Source: Solobacterium sp. (GTDB lineage: Bacteria; Bacillota_I; Bacilli_A; Erysipelotrichales; Erysipelotrichaceae). Taken from it: a DNA stretch of 43,320 nucleotides. The notes beneath the pieces are model-generated. The model worked only from the letters and a program-made list of their open reading frames with translations. It was not told the origin of the DNA and did not search any database. Shown here one piece after another: positions 31,530 to 40,476 of the stretch (the first letter of the stretch is position 1; each line of letters opens with the position of its first letter). The DNA is taken from positions 1 to 43,320 of the forward strand of contig JAFWEW010000038.1 of assembly GCA_017512725.1 (NCBI GenBank), given 5' to 3'. Position numbers and translations under genes: made by a program.

Positions 31530-31970
31530 ATGAAACAGAAACTGAAAGAACAATACGGATATACGAATCTCTTTGAACTGATTCTGATCGTCGCCATTAT
31601 CATCATGGCTGCCGTGTATTTCCTTTGGGGCGGCAACTGGATGAAGCAGCGGATGAACCACGGCAATGACAGTCTTGCGGCAAATACCGCAGATTCCGTT
31701 GCCCGGATCAATTCCAACAATGGCCTTAACTGTGTAGTGGACGGCTGCGGTTCAACCGGCCATTGCCCTCACTGGACAAGTACCGGGTACATCGGCTATT
31801 TCGATAATATTTCCAACAAGATCGTCGGGGAGAAACCGAAGGGATACAACGAGTATTCGACCATGGAGATCGGCAAGCAGCAGTACCACGGAGATCCCGG
31901 CACCATGGTGATTAAAGTAGTGGCAAAAGAAGGGCAGATCGTTGTCTCCTGGGAGCTTGGCAGACAATGA
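31530..31970 (+). CDS. Divergent pilin-like (minor pseudopilin) protein
   Basis: 146 residues from ATG 31530. The N-terminus MKQKLKEQYGYTNLFELILI, followed by VAIIIMAAVYFLWGG, resembles a prepilin: basic leader, Gly then an aromatic residue, Glu and a long hydrophobic helix. The cleavage context YG|YTNLFE is one residue longer than the canonical G|FTLxE, so processing is uncertain. The outer part has four Cys (CVVDGCGSTGHCPHW). It overlaps the prepilin peptidase gene by four bases (ATGA), which supports a pilus role, possibly minor pilin or initiation factor. No Shine-Dalgarno is visible. Confidence 0.62.
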   Translation: MKQKLKEQYGYTNLFELILIVAIIIMAAVYFLWGGNWMKQRMNHGNDSLAANTADSVARINSNNGLNCVVDGCGSTGHCPHWTSTGYIGYFDNISNKIVGEKPKGYNEYSTMEIGKQQYHGDPGTMVIKVVAKEGQIVVSWELGRQ

Positions 31971-32752
31971 ACGTCATGGATTTTGACATGCCGTACCGTA
32001 TTGTGATCCTGTTTATTACGGGAATGCTGGGAGCAGTGTTTGCCAGCTTTTTTATCTGTATGGGAAACCGGATCGCAGAAGGAAGAGACTGGGTAAAAGA
32101 ACGAAGCAAATGTGACAGCTGCGGCCATGAACTTGGGGCAATGGATCTCATACCGATCTTCTCGTATCTCTTCAGCGGCGGAAAATGCCGCCATTGCGGA
32201 GCGAAGATCCCGGTGTCGTGCATTCTGGGCGAGATTGCACTTGCGGCCTATTACATTCTCTGCGTGCTGCACTTTGGTCTTACGGCAGAAGCCTTCCGGG
32301 CAATGGCACTTGCAGGACTGCTGCTGGGACTCTCGGTTGTTGATTTGAAAACCTATGAAATACCGGATGGATTTATCATTGCCGGTATTGTGCTTTGGAT
32401 CGTTACCATTCCGTTTGTTCAGAAACCCTGGCAGATGGAACTCCGTGACGGGCTGATCGGAGGCTTTGCGATCGGCGGAGGAATGCTGATTCTGAGTCTT
32501 ATCTTTGACCGCATCATCAAGAAGGACAGTCTGGGCGGCGGAGATATCAAACTTTATTTTATGACCGGTCTTTTTCTGGGCTGGAAAGCAGGCTTTTTCA
32601 ATCTGATCCTATCGTGTTTAGTAGGGTTGATTTTCGTGCTATTATTAAAGAAATCTAAGATACCGTTCGGGCCATCCATCAGTATTGCAACTCTGATTTC
32701 AATTATCTGGGGGGATATGGTGGTTTCGTGGTATTTTAGCTTGTTTATGTGA
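31967..32752 (+). CDS. pilD: Prepilin peptidase (A24 family)
   Basis: 261 residues, polytopic aspartic protease that removes the prepilin leader at G|F and methylates the new N-terminus. The N-terminal methylase domain carries the zinc motif CDSC/CRHC (Cys49, 52, 74, 77). Catalytic Asp126 lies in VVDLKTYEIPD and Asp193 in GGGDIKLY. About seven or eight membrane helices. Length is usual. It overlaps the preceding pilin-like gene and is followed after 13 bases by pilM, so the late pilus genes are one operon. Confidence 0.95.
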   Translation: MNVMDFDMPYRIVILFITGMLGAVFASFFICMGNRIAEGRDWVKERSKCDSCGHELGAMDLIPIFSYLFSGGKCRHCGAKIPVSCILGEIALAAYYILCVLHFGLTAEAFRAMALAGLLLGLSVVDLKTYEIPDGFIIAGIVLWIVTIPFVQKPWQMELRDGLIGGFAIGGGMLILSLIFDRIIKKDSLGGGDIKLYFMTGLFLGWKAGFFNLILSCLVGLIFVLLLKKSKIPFGPSISIATLISIIWGDMVVSWYFSLFM

Positions 32753-32765
32753 TGGGTGTAAGACT

Positions 32766-33761
32766 ATGGCTAAAACATTACTGGGGATTGAGTTTGGCAG
32801 CTGCCGGATCAAAATTTCGGTAGTAAAAGGCAGCAAAGTTGTCCGGTTCATCAAGGAAGACATGCCGGAAAACATCATTCAGGGAGGCGAAGTGGTTTCC
32901 TGGGATGCGCTGTCGGATTTTCTCGGACAGGTCGTCCGGAAAAAACATCTTGGCGGAAAGGATGTCGCGCTGGTCATACCGGACAGTATGACGTATACCA
33001 GACGGCTTTCCGTTCCGATCATGAATGAAAAGCAGCTGAAGGTGAACCTTCCGTATGAGTTCCATGATTTCATCGCGGAAGGAAAAGATAATTATATTTA
33101 CGACTATGCGGTCGTCAGTGTTGAGGAAGATGAGGAAGGCAACGATATCGGCCTGAACATCCTTGCGGTTGCCGTCAGTAAGGAACTGATGGCCAATTAC
33201 ATGCAGCTGTTCAAGCGGCTCCGCATGAAACTGGTCATGGCTGCGCCGCAGTGCCTTTGTTTCGGTGCTCTGATGCGGCATATCGATCCGCAGCTTTCGA
33301 CGAAGGATTTTGCGATTCTGGATCTTGGCTATTCTTCCACCAGAATCAATATCTTCTCCGACGGCGTCTTTGATACGACCCGTTCCATTGAGCTTGGCTG
33401 CCAGGCACTGGCACGGCGGGTTGCGGAACAGCTTGGCTGCGATGAACACATCGCTTCGCTGTATCTCGTTCAGAATACCAATGACATCATGAATACGGAT
33501 ACGGTGCGGGATATCTGTTCCGATATCGCCGTTGATGTTATGCGTGCGATGAACTACTACAGCTATGAGCACAGAGAGAACTCGCTGGAGAATATCTATG
33601 TTTGTGGCGGCGGTGCTTTGATCCCTCAGCTGATCGAAGAACTTCGTGACAATGTACCGCTGAATATTGTGCCGCTTGCGGAGCTTGGGAACAACACGGT
33701 CAGCGAAGATGTTCTGACGAACGGACCTGCTTCTGCGGGAATCTGCTGGAATGAGGACTGA
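32766..33761 (+). CDS. pilM: Type IV pilus assembly protein PilM (actin-like ATPase)
   Basis: 331 residues of the cytoplasmic actin-like PilM fold. Landmarks: N-terminal LGIEFGSCRIKISVVKG, FAILDLGYSSTRINIFSDG in the second phosphate loop, and VCGGGALIPQL near the end. PilM forms the cytoplasmic ring that binds the N-terminus of PilN and connects to PilB. Ribosome site GGGTGTAAG is modest. 15 bases to pilN. Confidence 0.92.
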   Translation: MAKTLLGIEFGSCRIKISVVKGSKVVRFIKEDMPENIIQGGEVVSWDALSDFLGQVVRKKHLGGKDVALVIPDSMTYTRRLSVPIMNEKQLKVNLPYEFHDFIAEGKDNYIYDYAVVSVEEDEEGNDIGLNILAVAVSKELMANYMQLFKRLRMKLVMAAPQCLCFGALMRHIDPQLSTKDFAILDLGYSSTRINIFSDGVFDTTRSIELGCQALARRVAEQLGCDEHIASLYLVQNTNDIMNTDTVRDICSDIAVDVMRAMNYYSYEHRENSLENIYVCGGGALIPQLIEELRDNVPLNIVPLAELGNNTVSEDVLTNGPASAGICWNED

Positions 33762-33776
33762 GGGAGGTGCTGAAGT

Positions 33777-34394
33777 ATGACTGAGAAAAAAGAGAGCATC
33801 TTTACCAGGGAAATCGGAAAGAAAAACGTCAAGATCAAGTATCCGGAAAAGACCTACATCAACCTGGTACAGAGTGAAAACAAAGGAAATGACCGGAAGG
33901 CATTTGCCTGGTTCCTGGTCTTTCTGATTGTACTTGCCATTTTTACCAAGTTCGCCGTTCTGGACCAGCTGGATAAGATTTCAAGAGCCGAGGCTGCCTA
34001 TAACCAGATGCTCGGACAGGTCAATGAGATCAAAAAAGCCAACAGTGAGTATGATTCAGTAAAAGCAGAATACGATGAAGTCACTGACTGGTACATGACT
34101 GAAGAAGAAAAAGCGGAAATTGACAAATACAACGTCTTCAAAATGCTGGAAGATGACATGATGCCGTATGTCGGAATCAAGTCGGTACAGATCGCCGGCA
34201 ATACGATTGCCGTACAGACGAATGTCACCACACTGCAGACCGTATCCAAGTTCCTGAGCGTACTGCAGAATGACCACCGGAACGGGTTCGTAACGGTGAC
34301 AACCGCCAGTGCTTCCAACGGAAAAGAAGAGACAAAGAATGATGTCGTCGCATCTGTAATCATTACCTACGGCGGCGCGGAAGGAGGCAACTGA
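33777..34394 (+). CDS. pilN: Type IV pilus alignment protein PilN
   Basis: 205 residues: a cytoplasmic N-terminus (1-38) with VKIKYPEKTYINLVQSE, the region expected to bind PilM (Gram-negative PilN uses an INLLP motif; here INLVQ), one membrane span (about 40-60, FAWFLVFLIVLAIFTKFAVL), a coiled coil and a small ferredoxin-like domain. GGGAGG before ATG. It is followed by pilO after one base. Identification rests on order pilM-N-O, size, topology and the INLx motif. Confidence 0.85.
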   Translation: MTEKKESIFTREIGKKNVKIKYPEKTYINLVQSENKGNDRKAFAWFLVFLIVLAIFTKFAVLDQLDKISRAEAAYNQMLGQVNEIKKANSEYDSVKAEYDEVTDWYMTEEEKAEIDKYNVFKMLEDDMMPYVGIKSVQIAGNTIAVQTNVTTLQTVSKFLSVLQNDHRNGFVTVTTASASNGKEETKNDVVASVIITYGGAEGGN

Positions 34395-34395
34395 G

Positions 34396-35037
34396 ATGCT
34401 GAAGCGGGAGTTTACCTTCAAGGAAAAGATTCTGATCCTGGTTGCGGCAGTGCTGGCACTCGGACTGATCTACTATAACTTTGTTTACAAGTACTTTCAG
34501 AACCAGATGACGCTCTACGATACTGCATCACTGGAAAATGAACTGATGATCGAACAGAGCAAGGCTACGAAGATTTCTCAGATGCGTCAGATCATCGAGG
34601 AATCCAGCGGCAGGGTAAAAGGCGATCTTTCGGTTTACAATAACCAGTCGAATGAAATTATCGAAATGGGCAGAATCTTTGATGAAGATGCCTATAACGT
34701 CAGCGTCAACTGGAGCGATCCGGTACTCAACGGTACGATCATCCGCCGGGACGTAAATATCACATTCAGTACAAACTCCTATGATAACTTCAAGAATGTA
34801 CTGAAAAAGATGAGTGAGATGAAATACCGGTGCCTGATCCGGAATGTGACGGTAGCCGATGGAAGGAACAATGAAGTGGAAGGAATCCGGGAGTCGGACG
34901 AACTGAATGCCTCAATCTCAGTGACCTTCTTCGAGACTTCGGACGGGGCAACTTTACTTGCCGGCGTTACGATCGATAACGCAGATACCGATCTCTCTGA
35001 CAGTGAGCTGGCACAGCGGGCACACGCATATGATTAA
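34396..35037 (+). CDS. pilO: Type IV pilus alignment protein PilO
   Basis: 213 residues: short cytoplasmic N-terminus, membrane span (about 13-32, ILVAAVLALGLIYYNFVYKY), coiled coil and periplasm-equivalent domain. With PilN it forms the alignment subcomplex. Sequence similarity to model PilO proteins is low and the call leans on position and topology. No PilP or PilQ follows, as expected for a cell without outer membrane. A terminator follows. Confidence 0.82.
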   Translation: MLKREFTFKEKILILVAAVLALGLIYYNFVYKYFQNQMTLYDTASLENELMIEQSKATKISQMRQIIEESSGRVKGDLSVYNNQSNEIIEMGRIFDEDAYNVSVNWSDPVLNGTIIRRDVNITFSTNSYDNFKNVLKKMSEMKYRCLIRNVTVADGRNNEVEGIRESDELNASISVTFFETSDGATLLAGVTIDNADTDLSDSELAQRAHAYD

Positions 35038-35045
35038 TAACCTCG

Positions 35046-35071
35046 AGCAGGGGATAAAACCTCTGCTTTTT
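35046..35071 (+). terminator. Terminator of the pilD-M-N-O operon
   Basis: AGCAGGGG (35046-35053) pairs with CCTCTGCT (35060-35067, one wobble), followed by TTTTT. Confidence 0.85.
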
Positions 35072-35119
35072 CGTTATTCCGAATGATTTGTCATTCCAAT
35101 TACGGTAGAATAATTGCAT

Positions 35120-36082
35120 ATGAAAACAAACCCGAGACTGTTTATTGTGATTCCCTGTTACAACGAGGAAGCGGTACTTCCAATGACTGCTCCGCTGTTT
35201 CTGGAGGAGCTGAAAAAGCTGATTTCTGAAAAAGGCGTGGCCGAAGACAGCCGCATTCTGTTTGTGAATGACGGCAGTAAAGATCAGACCTGGCAGCTGA
35301 TCCAGAAATACGCAGAGGAAGACGAACACTATATCGGAATCTCCCAGTCCAGGAACCGGGGCCATCAGAGTACCGTATTAGCCGGTCTCATGGAAGCGAA
35401 AGACCAGTGTGATATTACGATTTCCATCGACTGTGACGGGCAGGATGATATCCATGCCATGGAAGCGATGCTGGACGCTTATTACGACGGCTGCGAGATT
35501 GTCTATGGTGTACGTTCCAGCCGGGAAAGTGATACCTGGTTCAAGCGTAATACGGCCCAGGGCTTCTACAAGATCATGGAGCGGATGGGCGTGGAGACAG
35601 TATATAACCATGCGGATTACCGCCTGGTTTCTTCCCGTGTCCTTCAGCAGTTCGCCAATTATGAAGAAGTGAATATTTTCCTGCGGGGCATGTTTCCGCT
35701 GGTCGGATTCAAAAGCACCAGCGTCTATTATGAACGCCATGAGCGTCTGGCAGGGGAAAGCCATTATCCGCTGAATAAGATGATCGGTCTTGCGGTAGAC
35801 GGGATTACAAGTCTGTCGATCGAACCGATCCACCTGATTGCAAAGATGGGCGTATTTCTCTCCCTGATCGGCGTGGTCGGCATTATCTGGGTACTGATCC
35901 GGGCGTTCACCGGTCATACGGTAACCGGCTGGGCTTCCATGATGTGCATCATCTTCTTCCTCGGCGGTATTATTCTTTTGAGCCTGGGAGTGATCGGAGA
36001 ATACGTCGGCAAAACGTATATGGAATCCAAACACCGGCCGCGCTATATCATCAGCGAACGCACCGAAGACAAAACCGAATAG
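35120..36082 (+). CDS. DPM1/GtrB-like family 2 glycosyltransferase
   Basis: 320 residues from ATG 35120. GT-A domain (about 1-230): FIVIPCYNEEAVLPMT, LFVNDGSKDQTW, SRNRGHQSTVLAGLMEA and the DxD-type metal site in ISIDCDGQDD. Two C-terminal membrane spans (about 237-258 and 272-295) followed by a basic tail, as in GtrB/DPM1-like enzymes that load a sugar from a nucleotide onto polyprenyl phosphate. It is next to the pilus operon and tail-to-tail with a GDP-mannose enzyme, so a lipid-linked sugar for glycan or pilin glycosylation is possible (inference). Confidence 0.88.
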   Translation: MKTNPRLFIVIPCYNEEAVLPMTAPLFLEELKKLISEKGVAEDSRILFVNDGSKDQTWQLIQKYAEEDEHYIGISQSRNRGHQSTVLAGLMEAKDQCDITISIDCDGQDDIHAMEAMLDAYYDGCEIVYGVRSSRESDTWFKRNTAQGFYKIMERMGVETVYNHADYRLVSSRVLQQFANYEEVNIFLRGMFPLVGFKSTSVYYERHERLAGESHYPLNKMIGLAVDGITSLSIEPIHLIAKMGVFLSLIGVVGIIWVLIRAFTGHTVTGWASMMCIIFFLGGIILLSLGVIGEYVGKTYMESKHRPRYIISERTEDKTE

Positions 36083-36083
36083 A

Positions 36084-36120
36084 CAAAAAATACAGCCGCA
36101 GGTCAGTTCCCGCGGCTGTA
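36084..36120. terminator. Convergent terminator between glycosyltransferase and guanylyltransferase
   Basis: TACAGCCGC (36091-36099) pairs perfectly with GCGGCTGTA (36112-36120). The A run at 36085-36090 gives a T run for leftward transcription. Confidence 0.85.
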
Positions 36121-36122
36121 TG

Positions 36123-37394
36123 CTATTCTTCCGGTTCGATATCGAACTCGATCATGGTTTCGATCAGTTCAATATCCGTTTCGGCATTGATCTGCCATTT
36201 TTCGCCATCCTGGATCGTAAAAATCGTACCAGGCTTCATCTGTTCGCCGGCCCCTCGCAGTACCGTAAGCGTTTTTCTTACACCTGCGACCGTCTTGATC
36301 GTAACGGAAGCCCCGGCATTGACCTTCAGTACCGACGTTTCACTTTTGTCGGTGCGGTAGAGCACTTCCTTGCCGCCGTAGCGTTTTCCGATCACACGCG
36401 GCTCCAGCCATACTTCATCAACGTTATTCTTCAGTGAGGTAACCGCATCCTTGTCGGAGACCAGAATACCGTCTCTGCCCACGGCGACAATGAGATTCTT
36501 TGTGCCCATTGCCAGCACCGGCAGATCCAGATGGTTGACGATCAGGGTGTTTTCACACTGATCATCCATCACGACCTGGCCCTGAGATTTATTTTTAAGC
36601 AGTTCGGCAACGCTGTTCCAGGTACCGGCATCGTTCCAGACGCCTTCATAACGGACGACGCTGATGCTGGATTCCCGCTCTGCGACCGCGTAGTCAAAGC
36701 TGATGGCCTTGAGTTCGGGATAATGCTGAACAAGATAGTTATAGCTGCTGTTGCCGAATACCCGTTCAGCCCGCTTCAGAAGATAATCCAGACGGCAGGC
36801 AAAGACGCCGGCATTCCAGAGGGCGTGCAGATCTTCGATATAATGCTTTGCCGTTTCACGGTCCGGCTTTTCCTTGAACTCCTTTACATCGCTGATCGGA
36901 TCATCGGAGGAAGGAATGATATAGCCAAATTTCTCACTCGGTTCAGTAGGTTCAATACCCATGAGCACAAGGTTGGAACGGCCGCTTTCTACAACTTCTC
37001 CAAGCTTGAAGAGGGTTTCATAAAACGAATGGTCCGCATAACTGTCGACCGGGAAGATGACAACCGGCTCGGAAGGATCGACCTTATCATGATCCTTCAG
37101 GTAGGATGCCGCAAGGGAAATGGCAGGGAAGGTGTCCCTGCGGCTCGGCTCTTCCGTCATGTTCACATCATAGCCGAGCTGACTGCGCACTTCCTCGGTC
37201 TGGATCCGCCCGGAGGCAATCGTAACCTGCATGTTCGGGTCAATCGAACGGATCTCTGCGAATACTCGTTCCAGCATGGACTGATAATGCCCGTTTCCGT
37301 CATCAAACAGCTGAATAAACTGTTTGGAATGTACGTTGTTTGAAATCGGCCAGAGACGTTTTCCGCCGCCGCCGCATAAAAGGATCATTTTCAT
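36123..37394 (-). CDS. manC: Mannose-1-phosphate guanylyltransferase
   Basis: 423 residues, making GDP-mannose from mannose-1-phosphate and GTP. Nucleotidyltransferase domain (about 1-280) with ILLCGGGGKRLWPISN and SKQFIQLF, FPVDSYADHSFY and KEFKEKPDRETAKHYI, and VWNDAGTWNSVAELL. The C-terminal region (about 335-423) resembles the cupin/isomerase-like tail of ManC enzymes but is short, so the bifunctional isomerase activity is doubtful. Start ATG 37394 with GAGGG upstream; the second Met two codons later is possible. The symbol is by family. Confidence 0.9.
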   Translation of the reverse strand: MKMILLCGGGGKRLWPISNNVHSKQFIQLFDDGNGHYQSMLERVFAEIRSIDPNMQVTIASGRIQTEEVRSQLGYDVNMTEEPSRRDTFPAISLAASYLKDHDKVDPSEPVVIFPVDSYADHSFYETLFKLGEVVESGRSNLVLMGIEPTEPSEKFGYIIPSSDDPISDVKEFKEKPDRETAKHYIEDLHALWNAGVFACRLDYLLKRAERVFGNSSYNYLVQHYPELKAISFDYAVAERESSISVVRYEGVWNDAGTWNSVAELLKNKSQGQVVMDDQCENTLIVNHLDLPVLAMGTKNLIVAVGRDGILVSDKDAVTSLKNNVDEVWLEPRVIGKRYGGKEVLYRTDKSETSVLKVNAGASVTIKTVAGVRKTLTVLRGAGEQMKPGTIFTIQDGEKWQINAETDIELIETMIEFDIEPEE

Positions 37395-37539
37395 GTCATG
37401 CCCTCAACCTTCCTGATACCTATTATATGAATTTCAGTCCTGATTTGGTATTGGTAAGATCCTCAAAAATATTGTGAAATTCATCTCAAAACTATTAATT
37501 ATTTATAGTAAAATAGGAATACAAACACAGGTTTTTTCA

Positions 37540-40422
37540 ATGACAATCCGTGATTTTATTAAAAATATTTCTCACGTCCTGGGATTTGATGAAAAGAATC
37601 CCGCCGTTTTTGAATACATCGATACCATGAACATGCGCATTTCCATTCCGCTTGCGCTGTATACTTTGGTCGTCGAATATTTCATGTACAACCGCTCCGT
37701 ATTTTTATGGGGTCTGATACCGAAGAAAATGTACAATCTTCTGTTCTATGTACTGGCCTTTGCGGCAGTGCAGCTTTTGATTGTTGCGCTTCTGTATGAG
37801 ACCAGAAAATACCGGAATGCGATTGTCTGCCGGATCAGCCTGTACTTTTATCTGTTTGCCTGCTTTATTATTGGCCAAAGTATCGCAACCTATGACTATT
37901 CTGTCGGCAAGCAGGCATTTATCTTTCTGCCCATGGTTGCCTGGGCATTTGCACTGGTGCTGATGTTTCCGCTGGTGAGTATCTTCGGCGGTTATCTCAG
38001 CTTTATTCTGATTCCGGATATTACCAATACCAGAGTCATTCTTTCGGACTATGTGAACCGGGTTCTTCTGATCTTCGCCGTCATGATCGTAATCGTATCG
38101 ATTGTGCGCTGGATCGATCAGCTGGGCAACGGTCGCAATACGGTCAAAATTCAGAAGATGAATGACAGGCTGAAAGAGATCTCAGTTACCGATGAACTGA
38201 CCGGCATCAAGAACCGCTACGGTCTGCATTCCGATACGGAAAAGCTCGTCGGCAGAAAACTGGTCGTCATGATGTCGGATATTGATGACTTCAAATACTA
38301 CAATGACACCTATGGCCATGACACCGGTGACAAGGTGCTTAAGCATATGGCAGAAACGCTGTGCAGCACCTTTGGCAAAGAAAATGTATATCGGTTTGGC
38401 GGGGATGAATTTCTGCTCATCCTGCCGGAATGGGACCAGGTGCGTCTGCTCAGTGCATTGTCGGAATGGAAGAGCAGGTTCCATCTCTTTGACTGCGACG
38501 GCAAAAAGCTTCATCTTGGATCGACAGCCGGATATACCTATGGCATGTGCCGGAATGCAGACGATATTCAGAAGATGGTATCGGTTGCGGATGCCCGTCT
38601 CTATGACGGAAAGATGACGCATAAAGGAAGTTCGATCGGCTGTGAATATGACCCGAACAAACCAACAGATGATGATTCGCTGAAGCAGATGGAAAAAGCA
38701 CTGCGTTCCGGTGAAATGGATACGCTGACCAAACTGCCGAACATGATGTACTTCCGGTCCAAGGCAGACCTTCTGGCAGACGGACTGCGCCTGAACGGAA
38801 AGAAACCGGTCGTGGCGTATCTGAATCTCACAAACTTCAACAACTACAACCGGAAATACGGCTTTGAGGCAGGGGACAACCTACTGCTGATGGTCGCAAA
38901 TATACTGACCGAGAAATTCAAGAGTGAGCTGGTATGCCGTTTTACGGATGACCATTTCACAATTCTGACAACCCGAAATGAACTGGAAGAGAAGCTTCGT
39001 AAGATTGCGGAAGAGATTCAGAGAAACAGCGGAGAAGCCAGTGTTTCTCTGAATGCCGGTCTCTATGAAGTGGAAGATGCGGGAATCGATATCTCCCGTG
39101 CCTGTGAAAACGCACGTCAGGCGATGGAAAATGTCAGCGGCGGTGAGCTTTTCTACTGGTACGATGAGGAAATGCATCACAAGCAGGAAATGAAGCAGTA
39201 TATCCAGGACAACTTTGTCAAAGCGCTTGAAAACGACTGGTTCGATGTTGTCTATCAGCCGATCATCCGTTCCGTAAACGGATTTGTCTGCGGTATGGAA
39301 ACACTGCCAAGGTGGAACGATCCGGAACATGGGATCATTGAACCGGAAGTATACGTACCGATTCTGGAAGAGAGCCATCAGATCCTGGAACACGATCTCT
39401 TCGTGCTGGATCACGCGATCAAGGATTTCTTCGCATTCCGTGATGCCGGGTATTCTCCGGTGCCGTTTGTCATGAACCTGTCGTTCCGTGATTTTGACCG
39501 GGAAGACATGGTGGAAAAGATCGTGGAGATGACAAAAGACATTGATCACTCCATGGTACATTTTGATATCAATGCCTCGGCTGTTTCCAAAGCAGGAGGC
39601 TACCTCCGGAAAGCACTGAATACCCTGGCGGAAAAGGGGTATCAGTTGTGGATGGACGGCTACGGCGGTGAAAATTCCACGATCGATATTCTCTATAACT
39701 TCAACATGCACGGCATCAAACTGGATCTGCGTTCGCTCCACGATATCCGTGACGGCTCCAGTCAGTCGATCCTGGTGGAACATATCATCTCCATGTGCAA
39801 GGAGATGGGCATCTCCACGCTTGCCCTGGGCGTTGAATCCAAGGAAGAGGAAGAGTTCCTGATCCGGAAGGGCTGTGAATACCTGCAGGGATTCCTGTAT
39901 TCCTCGAGTGTAACGTTTGAAGAATGCGTATCCGGGGAGATCTTCAAATACATGAAGTTTGAACCGCTGGATATGGAAGGCTACTACAATGCGATCAGTC
40001 ATGTGGATCTTTCCAAGCCGACCCGAATCGAAAGCAATGACAGTCTGGAATCGAAAACGGAAGACCTTCCGGCTGCGATCTGTGAATTCCGGGACGAACA
40101 GTTCAAGGTGATGGCATGGAATGATTCGTTCATTCCGTTCCTGAATTCTCAGGGAATCCCGAATCTTGACATCTACCAGTCCCGTTTGAACTACCCCGGT
40201 TCGGAACTTCGGGCGCGGCACCTGGAACTGTGCAGACAGTTGAAAAATGCCGACGGATGGAAGACCATGACGCTGGGAAGCCACGAGGAAAAGTTCACCG
40301 GTTCCTTCCATCTGGTTTCTACCGATCCGTATGATGAGAATGCGTTCTCGGTTCTTGGGGTTGTCGCTGACATGCGTCAGTATGAACCTGCAAATGGAAG
40401 CACATTCAAGGACAGAAGATAA
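37540..40422 (+). CDS. Membrane c-di-GMP protein: GGDEF, degenerate GGDEF, degenerate EAL, PAS-like
   Basis: 960 residues from ATG 37540; an upstream in-frame ATG (37474) lies before the -10 TAAAAT at 37509 and is unlikely. Six membrane spans occupy about 20-195. The first GGDEF (about 215-375) is intact: DELTGIKNRYGL and YRFGGDEFLLIL. The second (about 395-550) has CRFTDDHF in place of GGDEF. The EAL domain (about 565-820) starts VVYQPIIRS and METLPRW (ETL for EAL), with VMNLSFRDF, but the catalytic DDFG segment is MDGYGGE and LEITES-like is HFDINAS, so hydrolysis is unlikely. A PAS-like domain ends it (about 860-955). Probably a diguanylate cyclase with ligand-sensing or c-di-GMP-binding side domains. 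No clear ribosome site precedes the start. Confidence 0.85.
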   Translation: MTIRDFIKNISHVLGFDEKNPAVFEYIDTMNMRISIPLALYTLVVEYFMYNRSVFLWGLIPKKMYNLLFYVLAFAAVQLLIVALLYETRKYRNAIVCRISLYFYLFACFIIGQSIATYDYSVGKQAFIFLPMVAWAFALVLMFPLVSIFGGYLSFILIPDITNTRVILSDYVNRVLLIFAVMIVIVSIVRWIDQLGNGRNTVKIQKMNDRLKEISVTDELTGIKNRYGLHSDTEKLVGRKLVVMMSDIDDFKYYNDTYGHDTGDKVLKHMAETLCSTFGKENVYRFGGDEFLLILPEWDQVRLLSALSEWKSRFHLFDCDGKKLHLGSTAGYTYGMCRNADDIQKMVSVADARLYDGKMTHKGSSIGCEYDPNKPTDDDSLKQMEKALRSGEMDTLTKLPNMMYFRSKADLLADGLRLNGKKPVVAYLNLTNFNNYNRKYGFEAGDNLLLMVANILTEKFKSELVCRFTDDHFTILTTRNELEEKLRKIAEEIQRNSGEASVSLNAGLYEVEDAGIDISRACENARQAMENVSGGELFYWYDEEMHHKQEMKQYIQDNFVKALENDWFDVVYQPIIRSVNGFVCGMETLPRWNDPEHGIIEPEVYVPILEESHQILEHDLFVLDHAIKDFFAFRDAGYSPVPFVMNLSFRDFDREDMVEKIVEMTKDIDHSMVHFDINASAVSKAGGYLRKALNTLAEKGYQLWMDGYGGENSTIDILYNFNMHGIKLDLRSLHDIRDGSSQSILVEHIISMCKEMGISTLALGVESKEEEEFLIRKGCEYLQGFLYSSSVTFEECVSGEIFKYMKFEPLDMEGYYNAISHVDLSKPTRIESNDSLESKTEDLPAAICEFRDEQFKVMAWNDSFIPFLNSQGIPNLDIYQSRLNYPGSELRARHLELCRQLKNADGWKTMTLGSHEEKFTGSFHLVSTDPYDENAFSVLGVVADMRQYEPANGSTFKDRR

Positions 40423-40438
40423 CTGCTGTAAAAAAATT

Positions 40439-40473
40439 CAGAGCCCGCAGAATTTCACCGCAGGCTCTGTTTT
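40439..40473. terminator. Convergent terminator between the GGDEF-EAL gene and ppx/gppA
   Basis: CAGAGCC (40439-40445) pairs with GGCTCTG (40463-40469), A run on the left and T run on the right, so useful in both directions. Confidence 0.8.
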
Positions 40474-40476
40474 CCT

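Noticed and set aside
38881-40311. Leftward 476-residue open frame
   Set aside because: A shadow of the GGDEF-EAL gene on the other strand; no ribosome site and no recognisable protein.
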